Source: Chamaelirium japonicum
Taxonomy: Eukaryota; Streptophyta; Magnoliopsida; Liliales; Melanthiaceae
Assembly (NCBI GenBank): GCA_947650365.1
Contig: OX393551.1
Location: 64,755,755-64,819,754 of the forward strand
Direction: 5' to 3'
DNA: 64,000 nt
Positions 36,212-47,900 of this stretch are shown in pieces. The translations under genes were made by a program, and so were the position numbers. The notes under the pieces are model-generated. The model saw only the letters and a program-made list of their open reading frames with translations. It ran no database searches and was not told the origin of the DNA. Position 1 is the stretch's first letter. Each line of letters starts with the position of its first letter.

Positions 36212-38243
36212 ATGGCCACCGATCGTCCTCTCCTCGTCCCATCACCGCACGCGCCGTCCTCCCCATACGCGAACACCTCCCCCGCCGCCGCGGCCGACGC
36301 CAACCCGGCGGCTCTGCCGCCCCTCCCTCACTCCTCCTCCCGGACGAAGAGCCGGTCGTCGAGGTCCCGGAACTCGGACGGGAACCCACCCGACTCGTTC
36401 ACCTTCGCGACGGAGCTGAGGTCCAGCTCCAAAGCCTCCGCCGCCTCCGCCGCCAACAGCTTGGGCCGATCCGGCTCGATGAAGTCGGTCCCTTCACAGC
36501 TACCCTCCCGGCGCAATCCGTCCGAGCGGGGATCCCAGAGGGAGATCAGCGACGAGGAGGCGCGGTTCGTGTACATCAACGACGCCGGGCGGAGTAACGA
36601 GCCGGTACGGCTGCCGGACAACTCCATCAGCACGGCCAAGTACTCACCCCTCACCTTCCTCCCCCGCAACCTCTTCGAGCAGTTCCACCGCGTGGCCTAC
36701 CTCTACTTCCTCGTCCTGGTGGCGCTCAACCAGGTTCCCCAGCTCGGCGTCTTCACCCCAGCCCTGTCCGTCCTCCCCCTAGCCTTCGTCCTCACCGTCA
36801 CCGCCGTCAAGGACGGCTACGAGGACTGGCGGCGCCACCGCTCCGACCGCAACGAGAACCACCGGGCCGCCTCCGTCTTCCTCGGCGGCGAGTTCTCGAC
36901 GAAACTGTGGAAGCACATCCTGGTCGGCGAGGTGGTCAGGATCCGGGCCGACGAGACGATCCCCTGCGACATGGTCCTGCTCGCCACCAGCGACCCCACC
37001 GGCGTGGCCTACGTCCGGACCACCAACCTCGACGGCGAGTCCAACCTCAAGACCCGCTACGCGAAGCAGGAGACCCTGTCCCGCCCGCCGGACCAGGTCT
37101 CAGGCCTGATCCGGTGCGAGCGGCCTAACCGGAACATCTACGGGTTCAACGCCAACGCGGAGATCGACGGGAAGCGGCTCTCGCTGGGGCCCTCCAACAT
37201 CATACTCCGCGGCTGCGAGCTCAAGAACACCCAATGGATGGTCGGGGTCGCCGTCTACACCGGCCGGGATACCAAGGTGATGCTCAACAGCTCCGGGGCA
37301 CCGTCCAAGCGGAGCCGGCTGGAGACCTACATGAACCGGGAGACAATCCTCCTCGCCGTGCTCCTCTTCCTCCTGTGCTCGATCGTGGCCGTGCTCGCCG
37401 GCGTCTGGCTCGGAGTGCACGCCAGCGAGCTGGGCTTCCTGCCGTACTACCGGAAGTGGGACTTCTCGGGCGGCCGGGTCCTCGCGAAGTACGATTACTA
37501 CGGGATCGGGTGGCAGGTCGTGTTCTCGTTCATGGCGTCGGTGATCGTGTTCCAGGTGATGATCCCGATCGCGCTGTACATATCGATGGAGCTGGTGCGG
37601 GTGGGGCAGGCCTTCTTCATGATCCACGATCCCCACATGTTCGACGATGTGACCGGGTCGCGGTTCCAGTGCCGCGCGCTGAACATCAACGAGGACCTGG
37701 GCCAGATAAAGTACGTCTTCTCCGACAAAACCGGGACCCTGACGGAGAACAAGATGGAGTTCCGGTGCGCCACCGTGTACGGCGCCGATTACAGCGGCGG
37801 CCAGGATGCAGCGGAGGAGCAACAGGGCGGCCATTCCATCTCGGGTGAGCGGCGCCGCTTAATTGGTTGACCCACATTTCACGATCGGAGTGCGCCCGCG
37901 CCACTGAAGACTAACAAGGCATTTGAATAATGACAGTTGATGGTCAGGTTTTGAGGCCGAGGATGAGTGTGAAGCCCGACCCGGAGCTGCTCAGCCTGGT
38001 GACGGGCGGGGAGGGGACGGAGACGGCGAGGCGAGCTCGGGACTTCTTCATCGCGCTGGCGACGTGCAACACGGTGGTCCCTCTGGTGGTGGAGACACCG
38101 GACCCGTCGTTGAGTCTGATAGACTACCAGGGGGAGTCCCCCGACGAGCAGGCGCTGGTCTACGCCGCCGCCGCATACGGGTTCGTGCTCGTCGAGCGCA
38201 CCTCCGGGCACATCATCGTCGACGTTCACGGCGAGAGGCAGAG
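36212..38243 (+). CDS. P4-type phospholipid flippase (ALA1-like), piece 2: exons 1-2 only
   Basis: Exon 1 is 36212-37844 and exon 2 is 37937-38243; the short intron has GT/AG ends. I chose ATG 36212 (MATDRPLL) because it aligns with MAFERPLL of the complete gene; the in-frame ATG at 36110 would add 34 unrelated residues. The product has a low-complexity N-terminus, membrane segments 1-4, the actuator motif DGES (274-277), PIAL in segment 4 and the phosphorylation site D505KTGT. Exon 2 covers the start of the nucleotide-binding domain ([16 protein letters not shown]). Exon 2 is 307 bp, as in the complete gene. The donor at 38244 is intact, but no exon 3 follows before the next gene; read-through would stop at 38271 with about 655 residues. 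There are no internal stops and GC3 is very high. It may be a truncated duplicate or the displaced 5' half of piece 1. Confidence 0.87.
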
Positions 38244-40136
38244 GTACTCCTCCATTCCCTTGCTGAATTAATTACATCCTCCATTAAATTTAGTAGTACT
38301 AGCAGCAGTAGTAGTACTGATCATAGCTCAATCATCACCATTGGTACTCTATGAACAAATCTTGATGATCTATAGGCTGTAGAGACAAATGGGACACTAA
38401 GTAATATATCAATATCCTCATCATTTTTTATGAAAATTGATGCAAATGCAATAATTATAAGGAAATTGTAACAACACTCGGAATGCTCCAAAAGACTGAT
38501 CTTATGGAGAGTGAAGAGCACAGGATCTAAGCTCCCATTTATTACCGATGTGGGATGAACCGCTCAATATGAATATTTCAATGTCGATATCCATATTTGA
38601 GCGGATTAGAGTTAGATATCTCGCTATTCGTATTTGGTTTAGTACGGATGCAAACGACGCTATGGATTTGATCTTTCGTAGACCGCTTAGGAGCGTAGGA
38701 TGATTTGTTAGAGAGTAGTGTGGGTGAATATTTCTGATAGCCAATGGAAGATCAACATCTGGCAACGAGCTGAAGTACGTATCGAGTTTGTTAAGTATAT
38801 GAAGTGATAGCCAATGGAAGATCTCTTCGATCTTTTTTTTCGGAAGAGGAATACGCGTCCTTGTTAGAGCAGAGAGATAACGGCTCGAAGCCTACCAACT
38901 GCATGAGCGCACAGTAATTTTTTTACTCAGCAAAGACCGAGTCTTGTTTCTACCCACTAGTGCACCACGCCACACGACGTAAGACATGTTGGGGATTCGA
39001 TCATACAACCGCCCGGAAGAAAAATAGTGGGTTTAACCATTGGAATACAACCGTAGTTGTGATCCTAGAGCTATTAGACTGTCTGCACTGTCTAATTTGT
39101 TAGTCGGAGGGATCATGACTCATAAGGATCCCGAATCGTTTTTGCAGATATTTGGTGATAAATCTCATGCACAAGATCACATCATTTTCTCAGGGAGTGC
39201 GAGTGCAGAAAAAACACCCATAGATGAAAAACTTAAGTTATTAGCGAATGGACCAACAATGTATGTCATGCTGACATCGTCCCCCATAAACCCTAATTAA
39301 ATCTTTTCCTCAATGTAAGGTCCTTGACCACGACGAACCGGATTGGAGGTCTTGATGGGTTCATATGCTAATGACATAGAGAGCCCAGTAATATCGGAGT
39401 CTTTTAAAAAAAAAAAAAAATTGGGCAGATATCAATCAAAGCGGAGATATAGCAATGATGGATCAAGAGACCAACAAGACTTTAAGATCGAAGATGTAGC
39501 GATGATGGAACCAAATAAAATAAATAAATAATGCAAATCATTCAGACGCGAGTTAGGAGTAACGACTCCGATACCATGACAACAGGAAGAAGAGGAGATT
39601 GTCTTTGATGGGTTTCGCTTGTCCTGACCCATTGAGGGCACGCAGCAAGGTAAAGATATTAGTTGACCTAGTTTATGAATATATAATCATACCTATACCT
39701 TTGGAATTTGGGTTAAGCCTAATTGCATTAGGACAAGGGGTATGAAAGATTTGCCCACTGGGTGGGGTCAGTGGGGACCTAGTTTGGGCAGACTTAGTCT
39801 GGGTCTTGGGTTGGACAGGTCTACGATTGTGTGCGGTTATTACTAAAACCGAAATCGCACCGTAATTATAAAATCACATGCCAAAATTATATCGCACCGC
39901 GACTGTTTTGATTTTTAAAGAACCAACACCGCACCTTAATCATTAGGAAAACCGGTATCGTACCATTTAGATGGGACGATGCGGTACAGTGTAGATGTAC
40001 TTCTTCGTATCTTTAAACATAGCTTTCTTCGCTTTTTCAAAACTAAGGGTAACAAGGTTATAAACCAACATATATTATTTTTGGATACACCGCTATGCAC
40101 TAACAGGCTATGTACTATAGCCACGATTGTCCTTCG
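38244..40136. other. Unassigned DNA after flippase exon 2
   Basis: No flippase exon 3 is found. There is an 18-bp direct repeat (GATAGCCAATGGAAGATC at 38736 and 38806), a poly(A) run near 39407-39420, and a stretch near 39840-39990 rich in ACCGAAATCGCACCG-like motifs that may be a decayed MITE. Confidence 0.4.
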
Positions 40137-40740
40137 AAAAAAAGATTTAGGGTTAATGTACCCTAAGGTCCCTGAATGTAGATGCGATTAGCCTAAAGGA
40201 CGCACATAAGATAATATTAGCCTCAAGTTTCTAGGATTAAACTTCAGTTAACTGAAGATATCAGATTTTTTATGTATACAAAAATTACCCTCATCGCGCC
40301 TCTTCTTTCTCCCCTCTCTTGAGCATCAATGGCAGAGGCGGGACACGAGCAGCGGTGGCTGAGGCAAGCACGAGCAGCAGGGGGGGCAACAGGCGCAACT
40401 CGTAAGCAGCGGCCTCGAGCTGTAGCTGCTCATCGCTAGGGCAGCGGTGGCAAGCAGCAAAGGCGAGAAGCGGCGGGCGACGGATGGGCTAGGTTTAGGA
40501 GTTTTAGGTCTATGGTTCGTATATTGTCCTATAGATCTTAGTGTTTAGAGTTAGGTTTGAGATTTCTAGATCTAGGGTTCATCCGGTGACCTACGGATAT
40601 AAAGTTTAGAATTAGCTTCGGTTTCAAAAAGAAGTGGCATGAAATCTAAATTCGAAGCCATGTGAGGGATATTTTTATCAATAAAGATTTTTCATTAAAG
40701 TAAATCTTATAAATCTTTTATCTAAAGCTGATCTTTTAAA
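40137..40740 (+). repeat. Dispersed repeat with TTTAGG-rich segment, copy 1
   Basis: Shares with 41345-41860 (opposite strand) and 58480-59175 the order: AGC/GGC-rich block, TAGGTTTAGG-type degenerate repeats, GAAGTGGCAT and GAGGGATATTTTTATC. The TTTAGG runs recall plant telomere repeats but are too irregular. Class unknown. Confidence 0.4.
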
Positions 40741-41344
40741 AAGGACTTTATGGTAAAGCCCAAATACTTGGGGGGTTCCGGGTTAATTGGTCTCAAGCAT
40801 CCCAAACGGTTGACCGTGGAGCCGTAGATCACTGACCCATCCCAGCAGCCGATCAACGACTCCTTTGAACACGTCTTTGCCACCTGCCCCTCCCTCCTCC
40901 TCTCATAGTTCACCTCCCCTCCTTCTCCCAACGCAGCCTGCTTCAATAGAGAGCCGACGATGAGCGGATGCACTGGTTCAAGGAGGTTTGATTATCGAAA
41001 TGAGGAGTGGCGATAACAATCCCCCCGCATTGACTAAGACCATCGGTCCCACCTCCGATCCATGCATTTGGACGGCTCTCCATCCTCGATGATTCCCCCC
41101 ACCTCCTTCTCTAGGCTCCACAGAAGTTGCCGGGGTTGCACCTGCGGATCATCAGACCGTCACCATACCTACTCCTTGCCAATTCAAACCTGGCTTGCGT
41201 GCTCAAACAACCCTTTTTTTTTTTTTTTTTATGCATAACTTATATTTATTCTCTATTCTTTCCATCCATCTCTCGTGCGCTAAAAACGTGCGTCTCTTTA
41301 ATACATGTTTACCTAAGAGAAGAGTGTTACAACCAAAAATAAAG

Positions 41345-41860
41345 AAAGTAGGACTTTGGGAATGGTCCCTGACCAAAGATCGGTTTTAGCTAAAGGACAG
41401 ACAACTCGGTGGACAAAAGTATCCCTCACTACATTTTAAATTTTCATGTCACGCCACCCTTCTTTAAAATCAACAGAAGCTAAATCCGAACCCTAGACCC
41501 TAAACCTAATCCTAAAACCCAAGATCTATAGGCTATGGGATAAATCTTAGACCTAGGAATACTAAACTGAATCCTAACCGTACCCACTCGTCGTCCTGGC
41601 GACGGATAGTAGCTGCGACTCAAGGTCAGGTTTATCGAATCGATGTGTTGGAGTAGGGACCGGAGTGATGGCGGTGAGCAACGGTGACTCGGGGCAGCAA
41701 GCTAGCAGTAGATTCCGGAGGAAGTGCTGATCGGTGAGGGCATTTTTTGGGTTTCAGCGAAGTGCTTTGTCCTCCACACCGAAACGATCTGTTGAACCAG
41801 GGACCTTAGACTACACGGATCTCTAGGGGGTCCTGTTCACTGAACCAATATGTTGTCAGG
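41345..41860 (-). repeat. Dispersed repeat with TTTAGG-rich segment, copy 2
   Basis: Inverted relative to copy 1. CCCTAAACCTAATCCTAAAA and TATCCCTCACTACATTTTAA mirror the copy 1 motifs. Confidence 0.4.
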
Positions 41861-41964
41861 AACCCTAGAAACGTCAGCCCAAAAAAAACTAAGAGAAGTA
41901 TGCCCTAAGAATCTCCTATATATATCCCTTTCTTCTTTCCTTCTTCTTTTTTGGTACATAAAAG

Positions 41965-42952
41965 TAGGGGTGCAAGTTGGGTAGGGCTAATCCAAACCCG
42001 ACATGACCTAACACGAGTTTTTATAGGGTTGGATTGGGTTAGAGCATTTCTAACGGGCTTTAGGTCTTTCCATATCTTAAGTGAGCCATTTGGGCTTTCT
42101 AATAAATGTGGGAGTCACTTTTTGGAAGCATCTCTGACGGGCTCCAATGTCCACTCTCCTATATTTTGAAAAGACCATGCATCACAGGTTGCTAGCTGTG
42201 ATGGGGTAGTATGCTAGAGGATATTTGAACTCGAGGGGATATGTTGGTGTTCAGCGCTAGCGAGCTATGCTCGCTCGCCTGACTTGGCGACGTGTAGCAA
42301 AACATTAAATGAGTTGAATTGCTTCAGAGTCTGTTGGAGAGTGAAAAAGCATCCTCCACGTCACTTCCAGTAAGTCGAATCTCGTGAGGAGCCCATTGGA
42401 GATGCTCTTAGGGTTAAAAAATACCAACCCGAGGTCGGGTTGAGTTAGGATTGAGGCCTTGGGTTCAACCCAACTCAATCTGAACCTGGTTTATATTATT
42501 TATTAAGATTTTATATTACATTCAAGTTTTTGGTTAGCTCTACTCGACACATAAGTGTCCCGACTTTTGGTTCCTGAGTGCGACTACGTACCAACGAAAC
42601 TAGGTACCATACTTAGGTAATATAGTTTTCGGCCCCATTTTTGAAATAAATTTCATATGTTGAATTTGGCAATGGCTTTGGAGCTCTATTACATCCCGTA
42701 ACCCTAATTCACATAATGAAAAAAGATTTTTCTTTGTACATATAGTGAATTTTTTGAGATCCAACCGTCCAAACCCGAACGAGCCTGAATTAACTTGATC
42801 CTATTCGGGTTGTGTTAGGGTAGACCTCATTGGGTTGGGTTAGTGTTAGGGTTGAATTTTAGCAACCTGAGGTTTGGTTTGATATTTTGTAACTTAGGAT
42901 TGGGTTAAGGTTGATCCCTAACCCGACCCAATCTGCCTGAGTTGCAACCCTA
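41965..42952. mobile_element. hAT-like element (GGGTTGG-rich) containing a PIF-type MITE
   Basis: Tips TAGGGGTGCAAGTTGGG / TAGGGTTGCAACTCAGG are inverted. Flanks CATAAAAG / CATAGAAA match at six of eight. The outer element is about 620 bp once the nested MITE (42042-42407) is removed. Confidence 0.65.
42042..42407. mobile_element. PIF/Harbinger (Tourist-like) MITE
   Basis: A 366-bp element with inverted ends GAGCATTTCTAACGGGCT / GAGCATCTCCAATGGGCT and target duplication TTA (42039-42041, 42408-42410), as expected for this superfamily. It splits the hAT-like element around it. Confidence 0.85.
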
Positions 42953-42960
42953 CATAGAAA

Positions 42961-43180
42961 TAAGGGTGCAACTCTGGTTGGGTTGGTTTGAGAACCGAAC
43001 CGAACCGAACCGAACCAAACTAGTTCGGTTCTATTATATTGGTTATTTACAAGCAAGTCAGAGACCAACATTATTTGTTATTTACTAGCAATTCAAAGGC
43101 CCACATTATGCTCTAGGCTTTAGCCACACGTTGAGTTCTCTTGATAGTTGGTTCAACATTAGCAAACAACAAACAATTTC
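42961..43180. repeat. GGTTGGGTTGG-rich repeat, second copy (partial)
   Basis: Starts AAGGGTGCAACTCTGG and holds tandem CGAACC pentamers, then GGCTTTAGCCACACG and ATTAGCAAACAAC, which are shared with 34005-34541. Confidence 0.45.
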
Positions 43181-44110
43181 TATTGCAATTGTATGGGTAG
43201 CTTTCTAGTCCAAATTTATGAATATATATATCTTCTTCCTCCTTCCTATAATGGTTATGGTTGTAAGGAAGAGGACTTCCTTTTCGGTTCTAATTGGAGT
43301 GTCTTGGCATGGAGTTCAAATTCTTGTGTGTTTCATGTGGTTGTACTAGAGATGAAATATATGTTATAGATGTAATAAGCAATTATAAATAGGAAGTGAG
43401 ATCAAAGACAAATTTAATAAAAAAATGTAATTGACAAACATTAATCACATACACAAAGATGCAAGTATCCATATTTATCTTAAATAGATTTGAACACGGA
43501 CACGAATCCTAGTCGATCTTTAATTTCATTTACTTCGAGCATCTCTAATAACCTCCTCCATAGCTCTGTAACAAAGAGGAGCCTATCCCGCCATGCCACC
43601 GATTTTAATCTTCATAGAGGTTCCTCAAACCATCCTACTCTATCAGCCTCCTCCATAGGCTTGTCAAAGTGAAAAATCATATGGCTTGTATTGGAAGTCG
43701 TGGGGGTCAAGGGAAAACAAATAGCTAGTGATGGGACGATTGTACATCTAACGACCTATATTGTTCAAGGAGTCATTAAGGAAGGCATCTTCCCTCCTCA
43801 AGAAAGAGGAGCCCAGGTCACGCCTCCATAGGATCCCTCAACAATAGGAGGCTGTTGAAGAAGGACTTGACCTCTCCTCTTATTTGGCTTTTCGAGAGCT
43901 GTTACTAGAAGCCAAATTGGTATTTGAAATAGGTCCCCCCCTCCCCGATCAGCAGGGAGAATGAACATGGCCGAGTGATTAGGGGACCCACCCGTGTCTG
44001 CTAGTTTTCCGGGCTTTGCGGTGGCCGGCCGGCGATGTGATTTCACGGACGGAACTCAAACCCGTGCGTCTAATTGGATCTCATTCCTTTCATTAACAAG
44101 CCCCCTCGTA
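43181..44110. other. Unassigned sequence upstream of the complete flippase gene
   Basis: Near 43539 there is GAGCATCTCTAATA, a likely lone end of a Tourist-like MITE. Nothing else is supported. Confidence 0.35.
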
Positions 44111-44117
44111 TAACACG

Positions 44118-44120
<3 letters not shown>

Positions 44121-44156
<36 letters not shown>

Positions 44157-44235
44157 GCTTTCGTTGGCCCCCCCCCCCCCCCCCCCCCCCCTCTCTCTCT
44201 CTCTGTCTCTCTCTCTCATCCTCCCTCCCCGCTCT
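44121..44235. repeat. (CT)n / poly(C) / (CT)n low-complexity block
   Basis: A CT run, then about 22 consecutive C, then further CT repeats. About 700-800 bp upstream of the flippase ATG, so it may be promoter-proximal. Confidence 0.9.
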
Positions 44236-44516
44236 CTCTCCTTCCCCTGTTTACATCTCAACATGCCATTAGCGAAGATAAGCTTTGAAGTTATGCAAAA
44301 CACAATCAATCACACAGACCCCCAAGCTTCCAATAGCCGGTCCTTGTTTTCTACACCGTATCAACGTCTCCCCGCCGCCCTTCATCTCCTACACCGTCTC
44401 TCTCTTTTCTGTCTCTTCTCTCTCTCTCTCATGTCTTTCTTGCTTACCAACTTACCATCTCATCGGTCGTATAACTAACTACCTCCCAACGTCCTCTTCC
44501 TTTTAAAAATTTCTGG

Positions 44517-44930
44517 TTGTTTGTTTGCCCTACTCCTTCCTCCTCACCCACATTCTTTAATCCCGAATTCAACCCCTGCACCCACCAAGACCAGCACTCC
44601 CCTCTCTCCGCCTCAAAGCCTCCTCCTTTGACCTCCCCTGTTCCTTCCCCCAACTGGGTCTTCCTCCTTCCATCCCTCCTCCCTATCTTGGGTTCGATCC
44701 TCAGCTCCCTACCGACCCAAATCCCTTCCCCTGTTCTGGGTCTCCCTCGTTTTCATTCCTCCACCCCAAAAGGCTCCATCTTGGGTTCGATCCTCAGCTC
44801 GCTACCGACCCAAATCCGTTCCCCTGTGCTGGGTCTCCCTCGTTTCATCCTTCCACCCCCAAAAGGCTCCATCTTGGGTTCGATTTTCAGCTCCCTGCCA
44901 CTCAAATCTATGACCCAAGACCTCCTCTAG
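44517..44930 (+). other. Possible upstream ORF of the complete flippase gene
   Basis: A 137-codon frame ends 11 bases before the flippase ATG (44942). It is Pro/Ser-rich and contains in-frame copies of the 93-bp repeat (31 codons, unit GSILSSLPTQI...). No family match. If transcribed in the leader it would be an unusually long uORF. The CT-rich, Pro/Ser coding may equally be chance in pyrimidine-rich leader DNA. Confidence 0.3.
44687..44910 (+). repeat. 93-bp tandem repeat, 2.4 copies
   Basis: CTTGGGTTCGATCCTCAGCT recurs at 44687, 44780 and 44873 with an exact period of 93. It lies in the probable 5' leader of the complete flippase gene. Confidence 0.9.
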
Positions 44931-44941
44931 CTGACCCAGAA

Positions 44942-47900
44942 ATGGCCTTCGAGCGGCCCCTCTTGGACCCCTCCCCCCGGCCCCCCGCCTCCATCCTCCC
45001 GTCTCCTCCCCCGCTCTCCGACCTCCCCCGCCCCCCCGCCGAGCCCCCCGCCTCCTTCCACTCCTCCTCCTCCCAGCACACCTCCCGCTCCCGGCGCTCC
45101 CTTGACCGCATCACCATCGCCACCGACCTCGCCAGCCCCGGCCGACCTAGGCCCGCCGTCCGCTACGGCTCCCGCGCGGAGTCCGACCGCTTCGGCGCCT
45201 CCCAGAAGGAGATCGCCGAAGAGGACGCCCGCCTCGTCCATGTCGGCGACCCCGCCCGCACATACGAGCGTTTCGACATCGCCGGCAACTCCATCCGCAC
45301 CGGCAAGTACTCCCTCCTCACCTTCCTCCCCCGCAACCTATTCGAGCAGTTCCACCGCGTCGCCTACGTCTACTTCCTCATCATCGCCGTCCTCAACCAG
45401 CTCCCCCAGCTCGCCGTCTTCGGCCGCGGCGCCTCCATCCTTCCCCTCGCCTTCGTCCTCCTCGTCACCGCCGTCAAGGACGCGTACGAGGACTGGCGCC
45501 GCCACCGCTCCGACCGCATCGAGAACAACCGGACCGCGCTGGTCCTCACCGACGCCCGGTTCGATCCCAAGCGGTGGAAGGACGTGCGCGCCGGGGAGAT
45601 CATCAAGATCTGCACCAACGAGACCCTCCCCTGCGACATCGTCCTCCTCTCCACCAGTGATCCCACCGGCGTCGCCTACATCCAGACCATCAATCTCGAC
45701 GGGGAGACCAATCTGAAGACCCGGTACGCAAAGCAGGAGACCCTCTCTAGGGCCCCCGAGAAGCGAGGGATCGCTGGATTGATCCGGTGCGAGCGCCCCA
45801 ATCGGAACATATATGGGTTCCATGGCAATATTGAGATCGACGGGAAGCGGGTCTCCCTCGGGCCCTCCAACATAGTCCTTCGGGGTTGTGAGCTCAAGAA
45901 CACGGTATGGGCGATCGGGGTTGCGGTGTACACTGGAAGAGACACCAAGGTCATGCTCAATAGCTCCGGGGCTCCATCGAAGCGAAGCCGATTGGAGACC
46001 CATATGAACAGAGAGACTCTGCTCCTCTCCGGGCTTCTGATTGCTCTGTGTTCTGTAGTGGCTATTTGTGCGGGAATTTGGCTGGGAATCCACAAGCATG
46101 AACTCGATGATTCGCCTTATTTCAGAAAGAGTGACTTCTCGGGAAAGCTTGAGAAGAACTACAACTACTATGGGATGGCGATGGAGGTGTTCTTCAGGTT
46201 CCTAATGTCGGTCATCGTGTTTCAGATCATGATCCCCATCTCGCTCTACATATCCATGGAGCTGGTCCGGATTGGGCAGGCATACTTCATGATCAATGAC
46301 ACGATTTTGTACGACGAGGCCTCGAATTCGAGGTTCCAGTGCCGTGCTCTGAACATAAACGAGGACCTGGGGCAGATTAAGTATATATTCTCGGACAAGA
46401 CCGGGACTCTAACGGAGAACAAGATGGAGTTCCAGTGTGCGAGCATTTGGGGTGTCGATTACAGTGGTGCTAAAGCTCCCGGTCCTGGCGATATGGGAGT
46501 CCATTCCATCATAGGTAGTGTGTCCTCAATGCATGCTTATGTTGGTGTGAATGCCTGTTTGTGGGTTACTGAATTGGTTGTTTGGTGGATTAAGAGGATT
46601 TTCTCGTTTCTTTCATTGTGTGTCATAAAACAGTCGGGGATCAATTTTGGAAGCCGAAGATGGTGGTCAAAACAGACCCTGAGCTGTCCAGACTACTGAG
46701 AAGTGGAAGGGAGAGCGAGGGAGGGAAACATGCTCGTGATTTTCTCCTTGCTCTGGCAGCTTGTAATACTATTGTGCCTCTGGTTGTGGAGACACCAGAC
46801 CCGGCACAGTGGCTGATAGATTATCAGGGAGAGTCCCCTGACGAGCAGGCATTAGTTTATGCAGCTGCGTCTTATGGCGTTGTGCTTATCGAAAGAACCT
46901 CCGGGCACATAGTCATCGATGTTCTCGGGGATAGGCAGAGGTAAACTTCTCTTACTTGGTTGTTTTGGTTGGTGCCTACCACTTCAGTGATAATGCAGGC
47001 GGTTGTAGTGAGTCGTCGTTTTGTGGGGTACTCCCCCTTCCCTTCTTCAACTTAGAACATGCTTTGATTGTTGTCACGATCCACTTTAAGGTTGAAGCAG
47101 TTTGGCGGTTAAAACATCTTTTCTCAATCCTTATGCGAAGCCTTCCGGACTAGGGTTAGGAATCTTCCTCGTTCCTTGTGCGAAGCCTTGCGGCTTATAT
47201 TTGTGCTTCAGAGGTGACCTATCTTGATTGGCTCAGTTGCTGTTAGTGTTCTAGTGAATCAATGTTGTTGCCTTTAATGTAGTTGTGGTGGTGGTGGTTG
47301 TCTTTGTAGGAGTAGCAGTGTGTTCCTTTCTCATCTTTGTTTGGCACTTGTTTTGTCTTTCAACTAATGGTAGTAGTGGCATCAGGATAGTAACATCTAT
47401 AATTGGTGTTCATGGTCATAATGTCCTTGTTTGTTGTTGTCGTTATAAGTCCATATGTTTTCTTTATGTAGTAGTTATAACTTTTTGTGGTAGTGGTTGC
47501 CCTCCTTGTTTATTTTTAGTCTGTTGTGTGTTTATTGTGAAGAGAAGCTGTTGTAATTGCTATTTCTTCTCGTGCTGACGCTGATTGTTACAGCAGCTAC
47601 AATTACAAGTAGTAGGTGGCAGTGGTGGTGGAGATGATAGTATTAGTAATTTTGTATCATTAGTAGGATTTTTTTTAGATCAGCAGGTGTCCTTAAACCC
47701 TTTGAGCTCGGAGTTATCCCTCCCGGAGTGCGCACCGACCCACTCAGAATGTGTTATTGTTGATGGTTGTAGTATGCAGCTCTTTATGGTTGTGTTGGGG
47801 TTGGTTATTCTTCTAACTTTAGTTGGTTGTAGTAGTTGTTCCAGTAAAATATGCATTCGCTTCAGTAGCATTTTATTATATTGTTGTAGCTCTTACTTTT

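Noticed and set aside
43963-44060. tRNA-Ser/Leu-like box A (TGGCCGAGTGATTA)
   Set aside because: No convincing box B (GGTTCGA-type), no acceptor-stem pairing, and wrong anticodon-arm spacing. At best a decayed tRNA-derived scrap.
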